Assembly: GCF_001514125.1 (NCBI RefSeq)
Contig: NZ_KQ948551.1
Location: 271,291 to 335,290 of the forward strand
Source of the DNA: Streptomyces longwoodensis
Lineage (GTDB): Bacteria > Actinomycetota > Actinomycetes > Streptomycetales > Streptomycetaceae
Direction: 5' to 3'
DNA length: 64,000 bases
The notes beneath the pieces are model-generated. The model worked only from the letters and a program-made list of their open reading frames with translations. It ran no database searches and was not told the DNA's origin. Made by a program: the position numbers and the translations under genes. Positions 35,263 through 43,634 of this stretch are shown here, one piece after another; the stretch's first letter is position 1; each line of letters begins with the position of its first letter.

Positions 35263-36021
35263 ATGGGACATTGGTTGCAGCGCAACATCGTCGAGCCGGG
35301 CAAGCTGCCGCTGCTCCTCGCCCTCGCCTCCTTCGTCCTCACCTTCCTGGTCACCCGGCTGATCACCCGGCTCATCCGGGCCGGCAAGGGTCCGTTCGGC
35401 AACGTCCAGGCGGGCGGGGTGCACATCCACCACGTGGTCCCGGGCATCGTGCTCACCGTCATCGGCGGCTTCGCCGCGGTCGCCGGCGGGCAACACGGCT
35501 TCGGCTCGTGCGCCGCCGCGGTCGTCTTCGGCATCGGCGCCGGGCTGGTCCTGGACGAGTTCGCCCTGATCCTCCACCTCGACGACGTCTACTGGAGCGA
35601 GGAGGGCCGCAAGAGCGTCGAGGTCGTGGTGGTCACGGCCGCCCTCGGCGGGCTGCTGCTGCTCGGCTTCTCCCCGTTCGGGGTCAACGACCTGTCCCAA
35701 GGGGAACTCCAGGACCGCGGCTCGGTCGTCGCCAGCGTCGCCGGCAACTTCCTGCTGTCCCTGGTGGCCCTGTTCAAGGGCAAGCTGCGCACCGCCCTGT
35801 TCGGCGTGATCGTCCCCTTCGTCGCCCTGGTCGGCGCGATCCGGCTGGCCCGCCCCGGGTCCCTGTGGGCCCGCCGCTTCTACGGCCGCCGCCCGCGCGC
35901 CCGCGCCAAGTCGCAGCTGCGCGCCTACCGCCACGACCGGCGCTGGGCCCGCCCGCGCCGCGCGCTGGAGGACTGGCTGGGCGGCAAACCCGACCCGGTC
36001 CCGCTCGACCGGGGCCGCTGA
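35263..36021 (+). CDS. Polytopic membrane protein with His/Asp/Glu-rich motifs
   Basis: The 252-residue product has about five membrane segments (about 15-33, 58-75, 81-98, 122-137 and 155-200, the last probably two helices). Between and inside them lie polar motifs unusual for a transporter: GGVHIHHVVPGI (His54, 56, 57), LDEFALILHLDDVYWSEEGR (Asp98, Glu99, His105, Asp107, Asp108, Glu113, Glu114). The arrangement could form a metal site near the membrane surface, but I recognise no family. The C-terminus is very basic. TAAAGT at 35251-35256 lies 6 nt before the ATG and there is no ribosome-binding site, suggesting a leaderless transcript. Its 3' end overlaps the convergent rhomboid-type gene by 97 bp. 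Confidence 0.8.
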   Translation: MGHWLQRNIVEPGKLPLLLALASFVLTFLVTRLITRLIRAGKGPFGNVQAGGVHIHHVVPGIVLTVIGGFAAVAGGQHGFGSCAAAVVFGIGAGLVLDEFALILHLDDVYWSEEGRKSVEVVVVTAALGGLLLLGFSPFGVNDLSQGELQDRGSVVASVAGNFLLSLVALFKGKLRTALFGVIVPFVALVGAIRLARPGSLWARRFYGRRPRARAKSQLRAYRHDRRWARPRRALEDWLGGKPDPVPLDRGR

Positions 36022-36686
36022 CGCGCCCCGCACGGCGCGCACCGCCGACGCGCCCCGCACAGCGCGTACAGCACCAGCACCGCCGCGATGGCCGCCAGGT
36101 GCTCCCGGCCGGCCAGGTTCTCCTTCACCAGCACCTCGGCCACCATCGCGAGGGCCACCGCGCCGGCCGTCACCCGGGCGCCGTAGCGCAGCGCCACGAC
36201 CACCGCGAGCCCCACCACCGCGGCCGACGGCCCGGTGTCCACCACGCGCGCGTCCGAGGCGGGCAGCCCCAGCGGGTGCCCCGGGCCGAGGGCGATGCCC
36301 AGGCGCGCGTAGAGGGTCCCGGCCAGCGTGGCGGCGTACGCCACCGCGAGCGTGCGCCACCGGCCCAGGCAGACCTCGGCGATCCCGAACACCAGCAGCA
36401 CCTGGACCAGCGCCCCCCACACCGGCAGGTCGGGCGCCGGCACGAACAGCGACAGGGGTGTGCGCAGCAGGGCGAGCCACAGCGGGTCCTCCGCCCGCAC
36501 CGCCCCCAGGTCGTGCACCGCGCGCATCCCCCACGGCCACTGCTGGGCGAGGTGCAGCACGCCCGTCAGGCACACCGCGCCGAGCGTCATCGCGACCGCC
36601 GCCGCGCGCCGCTCGGCGAGCCCGGCGCGCACGGTGTCGTACAGCCGCCCCCACTCGGCGCGGGCCCAGCGGGCGGCCGTGGTCAT
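35925..36686 (-). CDS. Rhomboid-fold membrane protein
   Basis: The 253-residue product has about six membrane segments. Ser154 in DTGPSAAVVGL and His196 in REHLAAIAAVL sit where rhomboid proteases keep their catalytic serine and histidine, but the serine motif is GPSA rather than GxSG, so activity is uncertain. Its ATG overlaps the TGA of the MprF-like gene (ATGA), so the two are translationally coupled and probably work together at the membrane. The last roughly 33 residues are read antisense to the convergent gene and contain a 9-residue tandem repeat (CGARRRCAP, CGARQRPRS), which suggests the original end was earlier. Confidence 0.72.
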   Translation of the reverse strand: MTTAARWARAEWGRLYDTVRAGLAERRAAAVAMTLGAVCLTGVLHLAQQWPWGMRAVHDLGAVRAEDPLWLALLRTPLSLFVPAPDLPVWGALVQVLLVFGIAEVCLGRWRTLAVAYAATLAGTLYARLGIALGPGHPLGLPASDARVVDTGPSAAVVGLAVVVALRYGARVTAGAVALAMVAEVLVKENLAGREHLAAIAAVLVLYALCGARRRCAPCGARQRPRSSGTGSGLPPSQSSSARRGRAQRRSWR

Positions 36687-38449
36687 CCGCGCCGCTCCAG
36701 GCGGCCCCGCCCCGGCCGCTCCGGCAGCCCCGGCAGTTCGAGGAACCCTTCCGCGCGGGCCGACGCGAGGCCGATGCGGGGCAGGTCGGCGCTCTTCTCG
36801 AACAGCAGGAACCGCGGCTCCCAGATGGGCCGGTACTTGGCGTTGGCGCGGTACAGCGACTCGATCTGCCACCAGCGCGAGAAGAAGCTGAGCAGGGACC
36901 GCCACAACCGCAGCACCGGCCCGGCGCCCAGGCGGGCACCGCGCTCGAACACCGAGCGGAACATCGCGAAGTTGAGCGAGACCTGGGTGACGCCGAACGC
37001 CGGGCACCCGCGCAGCAGTTCGATGACCATGAACTCCATCAGCCCGTTGGCGGGGTGGGCGACGTCCCGGTCACGGCGCATCAGGTCCAGGGAGAGGCCC
37101 CGCGGCCCCCACGGCACGAACGACAGCAGCGCCTTCGGGCGGCCCTCGGCGTCGGCGCACTCGACCATCACGCACCGCCCGTCCTCCGGGTCCCCGAGCC
37201 GGCCGAGCGCCATGCTGAAGCCCCGTTCGGTGGCCCCGTCCCGCCACGCGTCGGCCCGCCGCACCAGGGCCCGGAGCTCGTCGGCGGGGATGTCCTCGTG
37301 CCGCCGGACCCGCACCGTGTACCCGGCCCGCCGCACCCGGTTGTACGCCTGCCGCACGGTGCGCATGGCCCGCCCCTCCAGGGTGAACTCGGCGACCTCC
37401 ACGATCGCCTCGTCCCCGAGCTCCAGGGCGTCGAGCCCGTGCCGGGCGAAGACGGTGCCGGCCTCCTCGCCCGCGCCCATCACGGCCGGGATCCAGCCGT
37501 GCGCCCGCGCCTCGTCCAGCCAGGGCCCGATCGCCCCCGGCCACGCCTCGGGGTCCCCGAGCGGGTCCCCGGAGGCCAGCGACACCCCGCCGACGACGCG
37601 GTAGGTGACGGCGGCCTTGCCGGTCGCCGACCAGATCACGCTCTTGTCCCGGCGCAGCGCGAAGTACCCGAGCGAGTCCCGCTCCCCGTGCCGCTCCAGC
37701 AGCTCCCGCAGCCGCTTCTCGTCCTCGTGGCCGAGCGGGTCGACCGCGCGCCGGGAGCGGAACGCGGCGTACAGGACGGCCAGGACCAGGACGGTGCTCA
37801 GCACGTTCACGGTCACGTCGACCCAGGTGGGCGGGGCGATGCCCGGGGTGTGCCGCTCGTCGGACACGACCGAGACCAGCCGCAGCGTGCCGTACCACCA
37901 GCGCCCGGCGAACGTCGAACGCGCCGCGTCCGGCGCCCGGTTGGTGACCGTGACGAGCAGCGCGGCCAGCAGCGAGGCCCCCAGCAGACCGCACCCGGCG
38001 ACGAGCGCCGCGAGCCGCGGGTTGGCCCGGTCGCCCTTGGCGTAGAACTCGCCGCGCCCGGCGAGCAGCGTGGCCACGAAGCCGGCGGTCAGCGCCAGCG
38101 ACACCCAGTTCTGCGGGTACCGGCGGACCTCCGGGAACGCCATGGCGACCGCGAACAGCGCGAGGAACGCCCCGCTGAGCACGAGGTTCAAGATCCACGC
38201 GGCCCGCTTGCGGCGGCGCATCGTGACGGCGAGGAACGCGGCGAAGACACCCGAGGCGAAGCCGGCCGTCAGCAGGTACGGCGTGAACAGGTTCTCCTGG
38301 TTGTGCCGGCGCACGTCCTGCCCGAGGGAGACCCAGCCCGCGCTCAGGAAGTTGACGAAGGCGACGGCCCGCAGGTACCACACCGCGAGCGCGGCGGACC
38401 GCCTCGGGAGGGGACGGCGGTCGGGGCGGGGGGCGTGACGGTCTCCCAT
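36683..38449 (-). CDS. MprF-like aminoacyl-phospholipid synthase (DUF2156)
   Basis: The 588-residue product has an N-terminal membrane part (about six segments between 20 and 235) and a C-terminal GNAT-like DUF2156 domain starting about residue 255, with SLGYFALRRDKSVIWS, GGVSLASGDPLGDP, SLDLMRRDRDVAHPANGLME and FNFAMFRSVFERG-type blocks. Relatives transfer lysine or other amino acids from tRNA to phosphatidylglycerol, lowering membrane negative charge and giving peptide resistance. The membrane part is shorter than in full MprF flippases, so lipid flipping is uncertain, and the amino acid is unknown. TATGAT lies 8 nt before the ATG. The gene heads a two-gene unit with the rhomboid-type gene. 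Confidence 0.85.
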   Translation of the reverse strand: MGDRHAPRPDRRPLPRRSAALAVWYLRAVAFVNFLSAGWVSLGQDVRRHNQENLFTPYLLTAGFASGVFAAFLAVTMRRRKRAAWILNLVLSGAFLALFAVAMAFPEVRRYPQNWVSLALTAGFVATLLAGRGEFYAKGDRANPRLAALVAGCGLLGASLLAALLVTVTNRAPDAARSTFAGRWWYGTLRLVSVVSDERHTPGIAPPTWVDVTVNVLSTVLVLAVLYAAFRSRRAVDPLGHEDEKRLRELLERHGERDSLGYFALRRDKSVIWSATGKAAVTYRVVGGVSLASGDPLGDPEAWPGAIGPWLDEARAHGWIPAVMGAGEEAGTVFARHGLDALELGDEAIVEVAEFTLEGRAMRTVRQAYNRVRRAGYTVRVRRHEDIPADELRALVRRADAWRDGATERGFSMALGRLGDPEDGRCVMVECADAEGRPKALLSFVPWGPRGLSLDLMRRDRDVAHPANGLMEFMVIELLRGCPAFGVTQVSLNFAMFRSVFERGARLGAGPVLRLWRSLLSFFSRWWQIESLYRANAKYRPIWEPRFLLFEKSADLPRIGLASARAEGFLELPGLPERPGRGRLERRG

Positions 38450-38554
38450 GGTGGGCGATCATATGGGCCGGTTCGACCTATTCATCTGATTCGCCCGAAT
38501 CACACCTCCGCCGCGCCCCTCCCGCCGACCGTCACGCCGGAGCCCTGTGAAGTC

Positions 38555-39649
38555 CTACGTGAAGTCCTCCATGGAATCCTTCACCGGCTCCCCGCCGGGT
38601 TCGTCCGTGCGCTCCGGCAGCTCCGCCGCCAGCGCGGCGGCGGCCCGGACCAGCGGGAGCGCCAGCAGGGCGCCCGCGCCCTCGCCCACCCGCACGCCCT
38701 GGTCCAGCAGCGGCTCCAGCGCCATCCGGTCCAGCGCCTTGGCCTGCCCCGGCTCGCCACTGCTGTGGCCGGCCAGCCACCAGTCCGGCGCCCGGAACGC
38801 GATCCGCTGCCCCACCAGCGCACAGGCGGCCGCAACCACGCCGTCCAGGACGACCGGCACCTTGCGCACCGCGCACTGCAGGAGGAAGCCCGTCATGGCG
38901 GCGAGGTCCGCCCCGCCCACCGCCGCCAGCAGCTGGAGCTGGTCCCCGAGCACCGGCCGGGCCCGCCGCAGCGCGTCCCGGATCGCCGCGCACTTGCGCA
39001 TCCACGCCAGGTCGTCGATCGCCAGCCCGCCCCGCCCGGTCACCACCGAGGCGTCGGTCCCGCACAGCGCGGCCACCAGCACCCCGGCCGCCGTGGTCCC
39101 GCCGACGCTCACGTCCCCGAGCACCACGAGGTCCGTCCCGGAGTCCGCCTCCTCGTCCGCCACCGCCACGCCCGCCCGGAAGGCCGCCTCCGCCTCCTCC
39201 GGGGTGAGCGCGTCCTCGACGTCGATCCGCCCGCTGCCGCGCCGCACCCGGTGCCGTACGACGTCCGCCGGGAACGCGTCCGGGGCGCAGTCCAGCGCCA
39301 TGTCCACCACGCGCACCGGCACGTCGAGCCGCCGCGCCAGCACCGCGACCGGACGGCCGCCCGCCAGGATCTCCCGCACCAGCTCGGCGGCGGACCCGGC
39401 CGGCCGCGCCGAGACGCCGAGCTCGGCGACGCCGTGGTCGCCGGCGAACAGCACCACCCGCGGCCGCTCGACCGGCCGCACGGGCACGGAACCCTGCGCC
39501 GCGGCCAGCCACTCACCCAGGTCGTCGAGGCGCCCGAGCGACCCGGGCGGCACGATCAGACGCTCCCGGCGCGCCTCCGCGTCGCGGCGCACCCCGCCGT
39601 CGGGACGCTCGATCAGATCGGTGAAGTCGTCGAGATTCAGCGAGCTCAT
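38555..39649 (-). CDS. cobT: Nicotinate-nucleotide:dimethylbenzimidazole phosphoribosyltransferase
   Basis: Makes alpha-ribazole phosphate for the lower ligand of B12. The 364-residue product matches the family in length, with the blocks PPGSLGRLDDLGEWLAAAQG, LFAGDHGVAELGVSA, GDVSVGGTTAAGV and VVLDGVVAAACAL, and the C-terminal catalytic region GVRVGEGAGALLALPL containing the conserved Glu. The start is ATG 39647-39649. It lies between cobS and the cobU fusion in the same direction but is separated from each by other genes. Confidence 0.95.
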   Translation of the reverse strand: MSSLNLDDFTDLIERPDGGVRRDAEARRERLIVPPGSLGRLDDLGEWLAAAQGSVPVRPVERPRVVLFAGDHGVAELGVSARPAGSAAELVREILAGGRPVAVLARRLDVPVRVVDMALDCAPDAFPADVVRHRVRRGSGRIDVEDALTPEEAEAAFRAGVAVADEEADSGTDLVVLGDVSVGGTTAAGVLVAALCGTDASVVTGRGGLAIDDLAWMRKCAAIRDALRRARPVLGDQLQLLAAVGGADLAAMTGFLLQCAVRKVPVVLDGVVAAACALVGQRIAFRAPDWWLAGHSSGEPGQAKALDRMALEPLLDQGVRVGEGAGALLALPLVRAAAALAAELPERTDEPGGEPVKDSMEDFT

Positions 39650-39844
39650 TCGCCGAACAGTACCGGCACCGGTCGAACGGCCCCGCGCCACGGGCCCGGC
39701 CCGCGACCGCGACATCTTTGCACCCGTCAGCGGCATCCCATACGTTCCCTTTTGACGCCCTTGGCGTGATTGCTCTGATCGCTCCGATTGATGTGATTGT
39801 TCGGTTGTTGTGCTCGCCTGCCTTCCTCCTGCCGGGAGTCGCCG

Positions 39845-40759
39845 ATGCCCGCACGGCCCATCCACGAGCCCCGCCGCGACGACTGCCCCTGGTGCGGTTC
39901 GAAGCGGCTGCGCACCCGGCTGCGCACGCCCGACCTGCGACTCGGCCGGCCGGGCACGTTCACGGTCGACGCCTGCGAGGACTGCGCCCACACCTTCCAG
40001 AACCCGCGCCTGACCCCGGAGGGCCTCGCCCTGTACGGCAGCACGGCCGCGGAGGAGCCCGCCGACACCCGGCGCCTGCGCGCGGTGGCGCGGACGGTGC
40101 TGCGCCACGTCACGGAACCGGAGAGCTGGCTGGACGTCGGCACGGGCGAGGGGCGCTTCCCCGAGGCCGCCCGGGAGGTGTTCCCGTACACGTCGTTCGA
40201 CGGGCTGGACCCGACGGCGAGGGTGGTGCGGGCGCGGGACGCGGAACGGGTCGAGGAGGCCCACGTGGGGTCGCTGACCGACCCGCGGGTGCTGGCCGGG
40301 CTGCGCGGCCGCTACGACGTGGTGAGCATGCTGCACCACCTGGAGCACACCCGCGACCCCCGGCACGAACTGTGGGCGGCGCGCACCGCGCTGCGGCCGG
40401 GCGGCCTGCTGCTCCTCGAACTCCCGGACCCGGCCAGCGCGTCGGCGGACCTGCTGGGCAAGTGGTGGCCGTCCTACGACCAGCCCCGCCACCTGCACCT
40501 GATCCCGCTGCCCAACCTCCGCGCGGAGCTGGCCGCCCAGGGCTGGCACGTCCTCGGGACGGACCGCCGCGCGGCCCACGTCCCCCGGGACCTGACGGCG
40601 GCCACGGCGCTCTACCTGACCCGCAAGGGCTTCCTCGCGCCCGCCGCACCGCTGCTGACCCTGGCCAGGGCGGCCGACCACACCCTGTCCCCGGCGGCCC
40701 GCCGCACCCGCTTCGCCAACGCCTACCGGGTCATCGCCCGCAAGGAGAACGGCCGCTGA
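39845..40759 (+). CDS. SAM-dependent methyltransferase with N-terminal zinc-ribbon-like motif
   Basis: The 304-residue product begins with two CxxC pairs (Cys14/Cys17 and Cys44/Cys47), a likely zinc ribbon, followed by the class I methyltransferase motif SWLDVGTGEGRFPEAA (about 97-112) and VVSMLHHLEHTRDP. This is the Methyltransf_23 pattern seen in enzymes that modify sugars, lipids or natural products; the substrate cannot be named. GGGAG lies 7 nt before the ATG. The upstream 130 bp is locally AT-rich. It is divergent from cobT and convergent with cobU. Confidence 0.85.
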   Translation: MPARPIHEPRRDDCPWCGSKRLRTRLRTPDLRLGRPGTFTVDACEDCAHTFQNPRLTPEGLALYGSTAAEEPADTRRLRAVARTVLRHVTEPESWLDVGTGEGRFPEAAREVFPYTSFDGLDPTARVVRARDAERVEEAHVGSLTDPRVLAGLRGRYDVVSMLHHLEHTRDPRHELWAARTALRPGGLLLLELPDPASASADLLGKWWPSYDQPRHLHLIPLPNLRAELAAQGWHVLGTDRRAAHVPRDLTAATALYLTRKGFLAPAAPLLTLARAADHTLSPAARRTRFANAYRVIARKENGR

Positions 40760-40817
40760 CGACCCGTCATCCGGCACCGCACCCCGCCCCTCCCCGCACG
40801 GCGACCGGAGCGGCCGC

Positions 40818-42035
40818 TCACCCCCGCAGCACCAGCGCCTGGCCCGCCACCACCAGCACCACCTGCTCGCACTCCGACGCCACCGCGGCGTTCAGGCGCC
40901 CCAGTTCGTCGCGGTAGCGCCGTCCCGACGCGGTCGCCGGCACGATCCCGGAGCCGACCTCGTTGGAGACGAGGACCACCGTGCGCCGGGCCGACCGCAC
41001 GGCCGCCGCGAGCGCGGCCACCCGCTCGCGCAGCTCCCGCTCGCCGCCGTCCGCCCACAGCGCGTCGTCCCACGCCCCGACGGCGTCCATCGCGTCCGTC
41101 AGCCACAGCGACAGGCAGTCGATCAGCACCGGCGGCCCGTCCTCGGCGAGCAGCGGCACCAGGTCGCACGTCTCACGGGTGCGCCACGACCCCGGCCGCC
41201 GCTCCCGGTGCGCGGCCACCCGCGCCGTCCACTCGGTGTCCCCGCCGCGCGAACCGCCCGTCGCGACGTAGACCACCCCGGGGAACGACTCCAGCCGCCG
41301 CTCGGCCTCCACCGACTTGCCCGACCGGGCCCCGCCCAGCACCAGCGTCCGCCGCGGCACGTCGGGCACGGCGGTCGCGCTCCCGTGCGCGCCGGCCGTC
41401 AGCGTCGTCCCGTCCGCCACCGCCCGCGCCCCGGCGGCGGCGAGCCGGCGCCGCAGCTCCGCGCCCGGCGGCACGTCGTGGTCCAGGTGCACGGCGACCA
41501 CGTCGGTACCGGGGCCCACCGCGCCCACCGCCCGCAGCCTCGCCAGCGCGTCCGGCCGCCCCACCACGTCCAGCAGCACCAGGTCGTACCGCCCGGCCGC
41601 ACCGGAGCCCTCCTCCAGGCCGGCCGGCGAGCCGCCCGGCGGCAGGTACAGCAGCCGCTGCCCGTCCGGGCCGTTCACCGCGTACCCCGTGCCGCCCGCG
41701 TCCAGCGCCACCGCCCGCACCCGGTGGCCCGTCAGCACCGCCAACTCCCGCCCGTCCGGGACCCGCCCCGGCTGCGGCAGCCCGGCCGGCACCTCCACCG
41801 CCGGACCGTCGTGCGGGTGCGACAGCAGCACCTGCCGTACGCCGCCCAGCGAGCGCCCGGCCCGCGCGGCCGCGAACGCCGCGCCCGGGGTGAGGTCGAG
41901 CAGCAGCACCCCGTCCACGAGCACCGAGGCCGCCGCCCGCGCGTGCTCCCCGGGCGAGGCCGCGCACACCGCGCAGGGACAGTCGGGGCGGGGCAGTCCC
42001 GCCGGGGCACCGGTACCGAGCAGAGTCACGTCCAC
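40818..42035 (-). CDS. cobU: CobU fused to an N-terminal metallo-beta-lactamase-like domain
   Basis: Residues about 228-405 are CobU, the adenosylcobinamide kinase and guanylyltransferase: P-loop GGARSGKS at 234-241, catalytic LVSNEVGSGIVP and RRYRDELGRLNAAVA. Residues 1-215 resemble a metallo-beta-lactamase-fold hydrolase (MDVTLLGTGAPAGLPRPDCP, LLSHPHDGP at 71-78, VHLDHD at 182-187), but the HxHxDH motif is incomplete (His73, His75, Asp76), so this half may be inactive or altered. Fusions of this size occur in other Streptomyces, from memory. The start is GTG 42033-42035. The fusion may link cobamide handling to an unknown hydrolase or scaffold role. Confidence 0.88.
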   Translation of the reverse strand: MDVTLLGTGAPAGLPRPDCPCAVCAASPGEHARAAASVLVDGVLLLDLTPGAAFAAARAGRSLGGVRQVLLSHPHDGPAVEVPAGLPQPGRVPDGRELAVLTGHRVRAVALDAGGTGYAVNGPDGQRLLYLPPGGSPAGLEEGSGAAGRYDLVLLDVVGRPDALARLRAVGAVGPGTDVVAVHLDHDVPPGAELRRRLAAAGARAVADGTTLTAGAHGSATAVPDVPRRTLVLGGARSGKSVEAERRLESFPGVVYVATGGSRGGDTEWTARVAAHRERRPGSWRTRETCDLVPLLAEDGPPVLIDCLSLWLTDAMDAVGAWDDALWADGGERELRERVAALAAAVRSARRTVVLVSNEVGSGIVPATASGRRYRDELGRLNAAVASECEQVVLVVAGQALVLRG

Positions 42036-42147
42036 GCCCCGATTTTCGCGTGTCGCCGCAGGTCTTGCGCATCCGGCTAGGCTGCCAGCAGGAGCCGGAC
42101 CAAGATCCGGCTTCTGCTCTGCACGTGTTCACACCAGGGAGGCGTAC

Positions 42148-42360
42148 ATGGCGGCATGGACGTGGCGGTTCGAGAAGACCGACGGGACGGAGGTCCAGCC
42201 CGCGGTGGAGCCCGAGGAGTTCACCACGCAGGGGGACGCCGAGTCCTGGATCGGCGAGCACTGGAAGGACCTGCTGGCGGGCGGTGCCGACCAGGTGCGG
42301 CTGTTCGAGGACGCCACGGAGATCTACGGCCCGATGAGCCTGCACGCCGAAGGGTCCTGA
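42148..42360 (+). CDS. Small acidic hypothetical protein, 70 residues
   Basis: The product (MAAWTWRFEKTDGTEVQPAV through to DATEIYGPMSLHAEGS) is rich in acidic and aromatic residues, with a predicted alpha/beta fold and no membrane segment. AGGGAGG lies about 5 nt before the ATG, which strongly supports translation. I recall very similar small proteins in many Streptomyces, but no function. It is divergent from cobU and convergent with the HtrA-like gene. Confidence 0.82.
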   Translation: MAAWTWRFEKTDGTEVQPAVEPEEFTTQGDAESWIGEHWKDLLAGGADQVRLFEDATEIYGPMSLHAEGS

Positions 42361-42432
42361 GCCCCCGTCGGACGGCGGCGGGGACGGCCGCGGCCACCCC
42401 CGGTCGACCGGGGCGGTCCACCGCCCCGCCGC

Positions 42433-43524
42433 CTACTGCGCGCCCAGCGTGACGTCGACGGTCCGCTCGGCGCCGTCGCGGACGAACGTCACCTTCGTCC
42501 GCTGCCCCGGCCGGTCCGCCGCCAGCGCCTCCGACAGCGAGGTGATGTCGGTGATGTCGGTGTCACCCAGCCGGGTGATGACGTCGCCGGGCCGGATGCC
42601 CGCCCCGTCGGCCGCGCCACCGTCCTTCACGTCGACCACCGCCACCCCGGCGGCCCGGAACGAGCCGTCGACGAACGTGCGGCCGGTGATGCCGAGCGCG
42701 GCCCGGCCCGAGTCGGTGACCTTGCCGTCCCTGACGATCTGGCCGGCCACCCGCTCCACCATCGACGCCGGGATCGCGAACCCGATGCCCGGCGCCGCGC
42801 CGCTGCCCAGGCCCGGGTCGACCGCCGCGAGCGTCGGGATGCCGATGACCTGCCCGTCCAGGTCGACCAGCGCGCCCCCGCTGTTGCCGGGGTTGATGGC
42901 CGCGGACGTCTGCACCATGTTCGGGAGGGTGGCCCCCGTGCCGCCGTCCGAGCCGCCCTCACTGACCGTCCGGCCGGTCGCCGACACGATGCCCTGCGTC
43001 ACGCTCGACGCGAGCCCCAGCGGCGAACCCATGGCCAGCACGATCTGTCCCACGGCGACCTTCGCCGAGTCCCCGAAGCGCGCCGCCCGCAGTCCCTCGG
43101 GCACCTCGTCGAGCTTGACGACGGCGAGGTCCTGGGCGGGGTAGGAGGAGACCAGCGTGGCGCTCAGCGGGTCCTTGCTGTTGGCGGTGGTCACCGTGAA
43201 GGTCTTCGCGTCGCCGACGACGTGCGCGTTGGTGACGATGTGCCCCGCGGTGTCGTACACGACCCCGGACCCCAGGTCCGAGGCCGCCTGGATCTGCACC
43301 ACCGACGGCAGCACGTCCTTGATCACGCGCTGGTAGTCGGCCTGGAGGTCGTCACCGGACCGCGCGACGGGTACGGCCGCCTGCCGCGTGGTGTCCTTCC
43401 GCGCCCCCGACGACGGCCCGGACCCGGAGCACGCGGACAGCAGGGCCAGCGAGCAGACCAGCGCGACGACGGCGACCGGCCGCGGACCTCGCGGGCGAGC
43501 GGGGCGGAGGCGGGGAAGGTCCAT
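42433..43524 (-). CDS. HtrA/DegP-type serine protease lipoprotein with PDZ domain
   Basis: The 363-residue product has a signal peptide with lipobox LLSAC (Cys32), so it is anchored outside the membrane. The trypsin-like domain has His101 (TNAHVV), Asp132 (QDLAVVKL) and Ser215 (GNSGGALV). One PDZ domain follows from about 275 (GVAVVDVKDGGAADGAGIRP). HtrA proteases degrade or refold damaged exported proteins. The start is the ATG at 43522-43524. It lies among other envelope-stress genes (pspA, pspAA), but no shared operator was seen. Confidence 0.92.
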   Translation of the reverse strand: MDLPRLRPARPRGPRPVAVVALVCSLALLSACSGSGPSSGARKDTTRQAAVPVARSGDDLQADYQRVIKDVLPSVVQIQAASDLGSGVVYDTAGHIVTNAHVVGDAKTFTVTTANSKDPLSATLVSSYPAQDLAVVKLDEVPEGLRAARFGDSAKVAVGQIVLAMGSPLGLASSVTQGIVSATGRTVSEGGSDGGTGATLPNMVQTSAAINPGNSGGALVDLDGQVIGIPTLAAVDPGLGSGAAPGIGFAIPASMVERVAGQIVRDGKVTDSGRAALGITGRTFVDGSFRAAGVAVVDVKDGGAADGAGIRPGDVITRLGDTDITDITSLSEALAADRPGQRTKVTFVRDGAERTVDVTLGAQ

Positions 43525-43634
43525 GCCCCGAGTCTCCTGGCGGCCACCCGCCCCGTCCCCCGGGGTTCACCCGGACGAGGGGGCCGGGGCCCGCGACGCG
43601 GGGATGCTCCGGACGACAGGCCCCAGGGGGGTGT

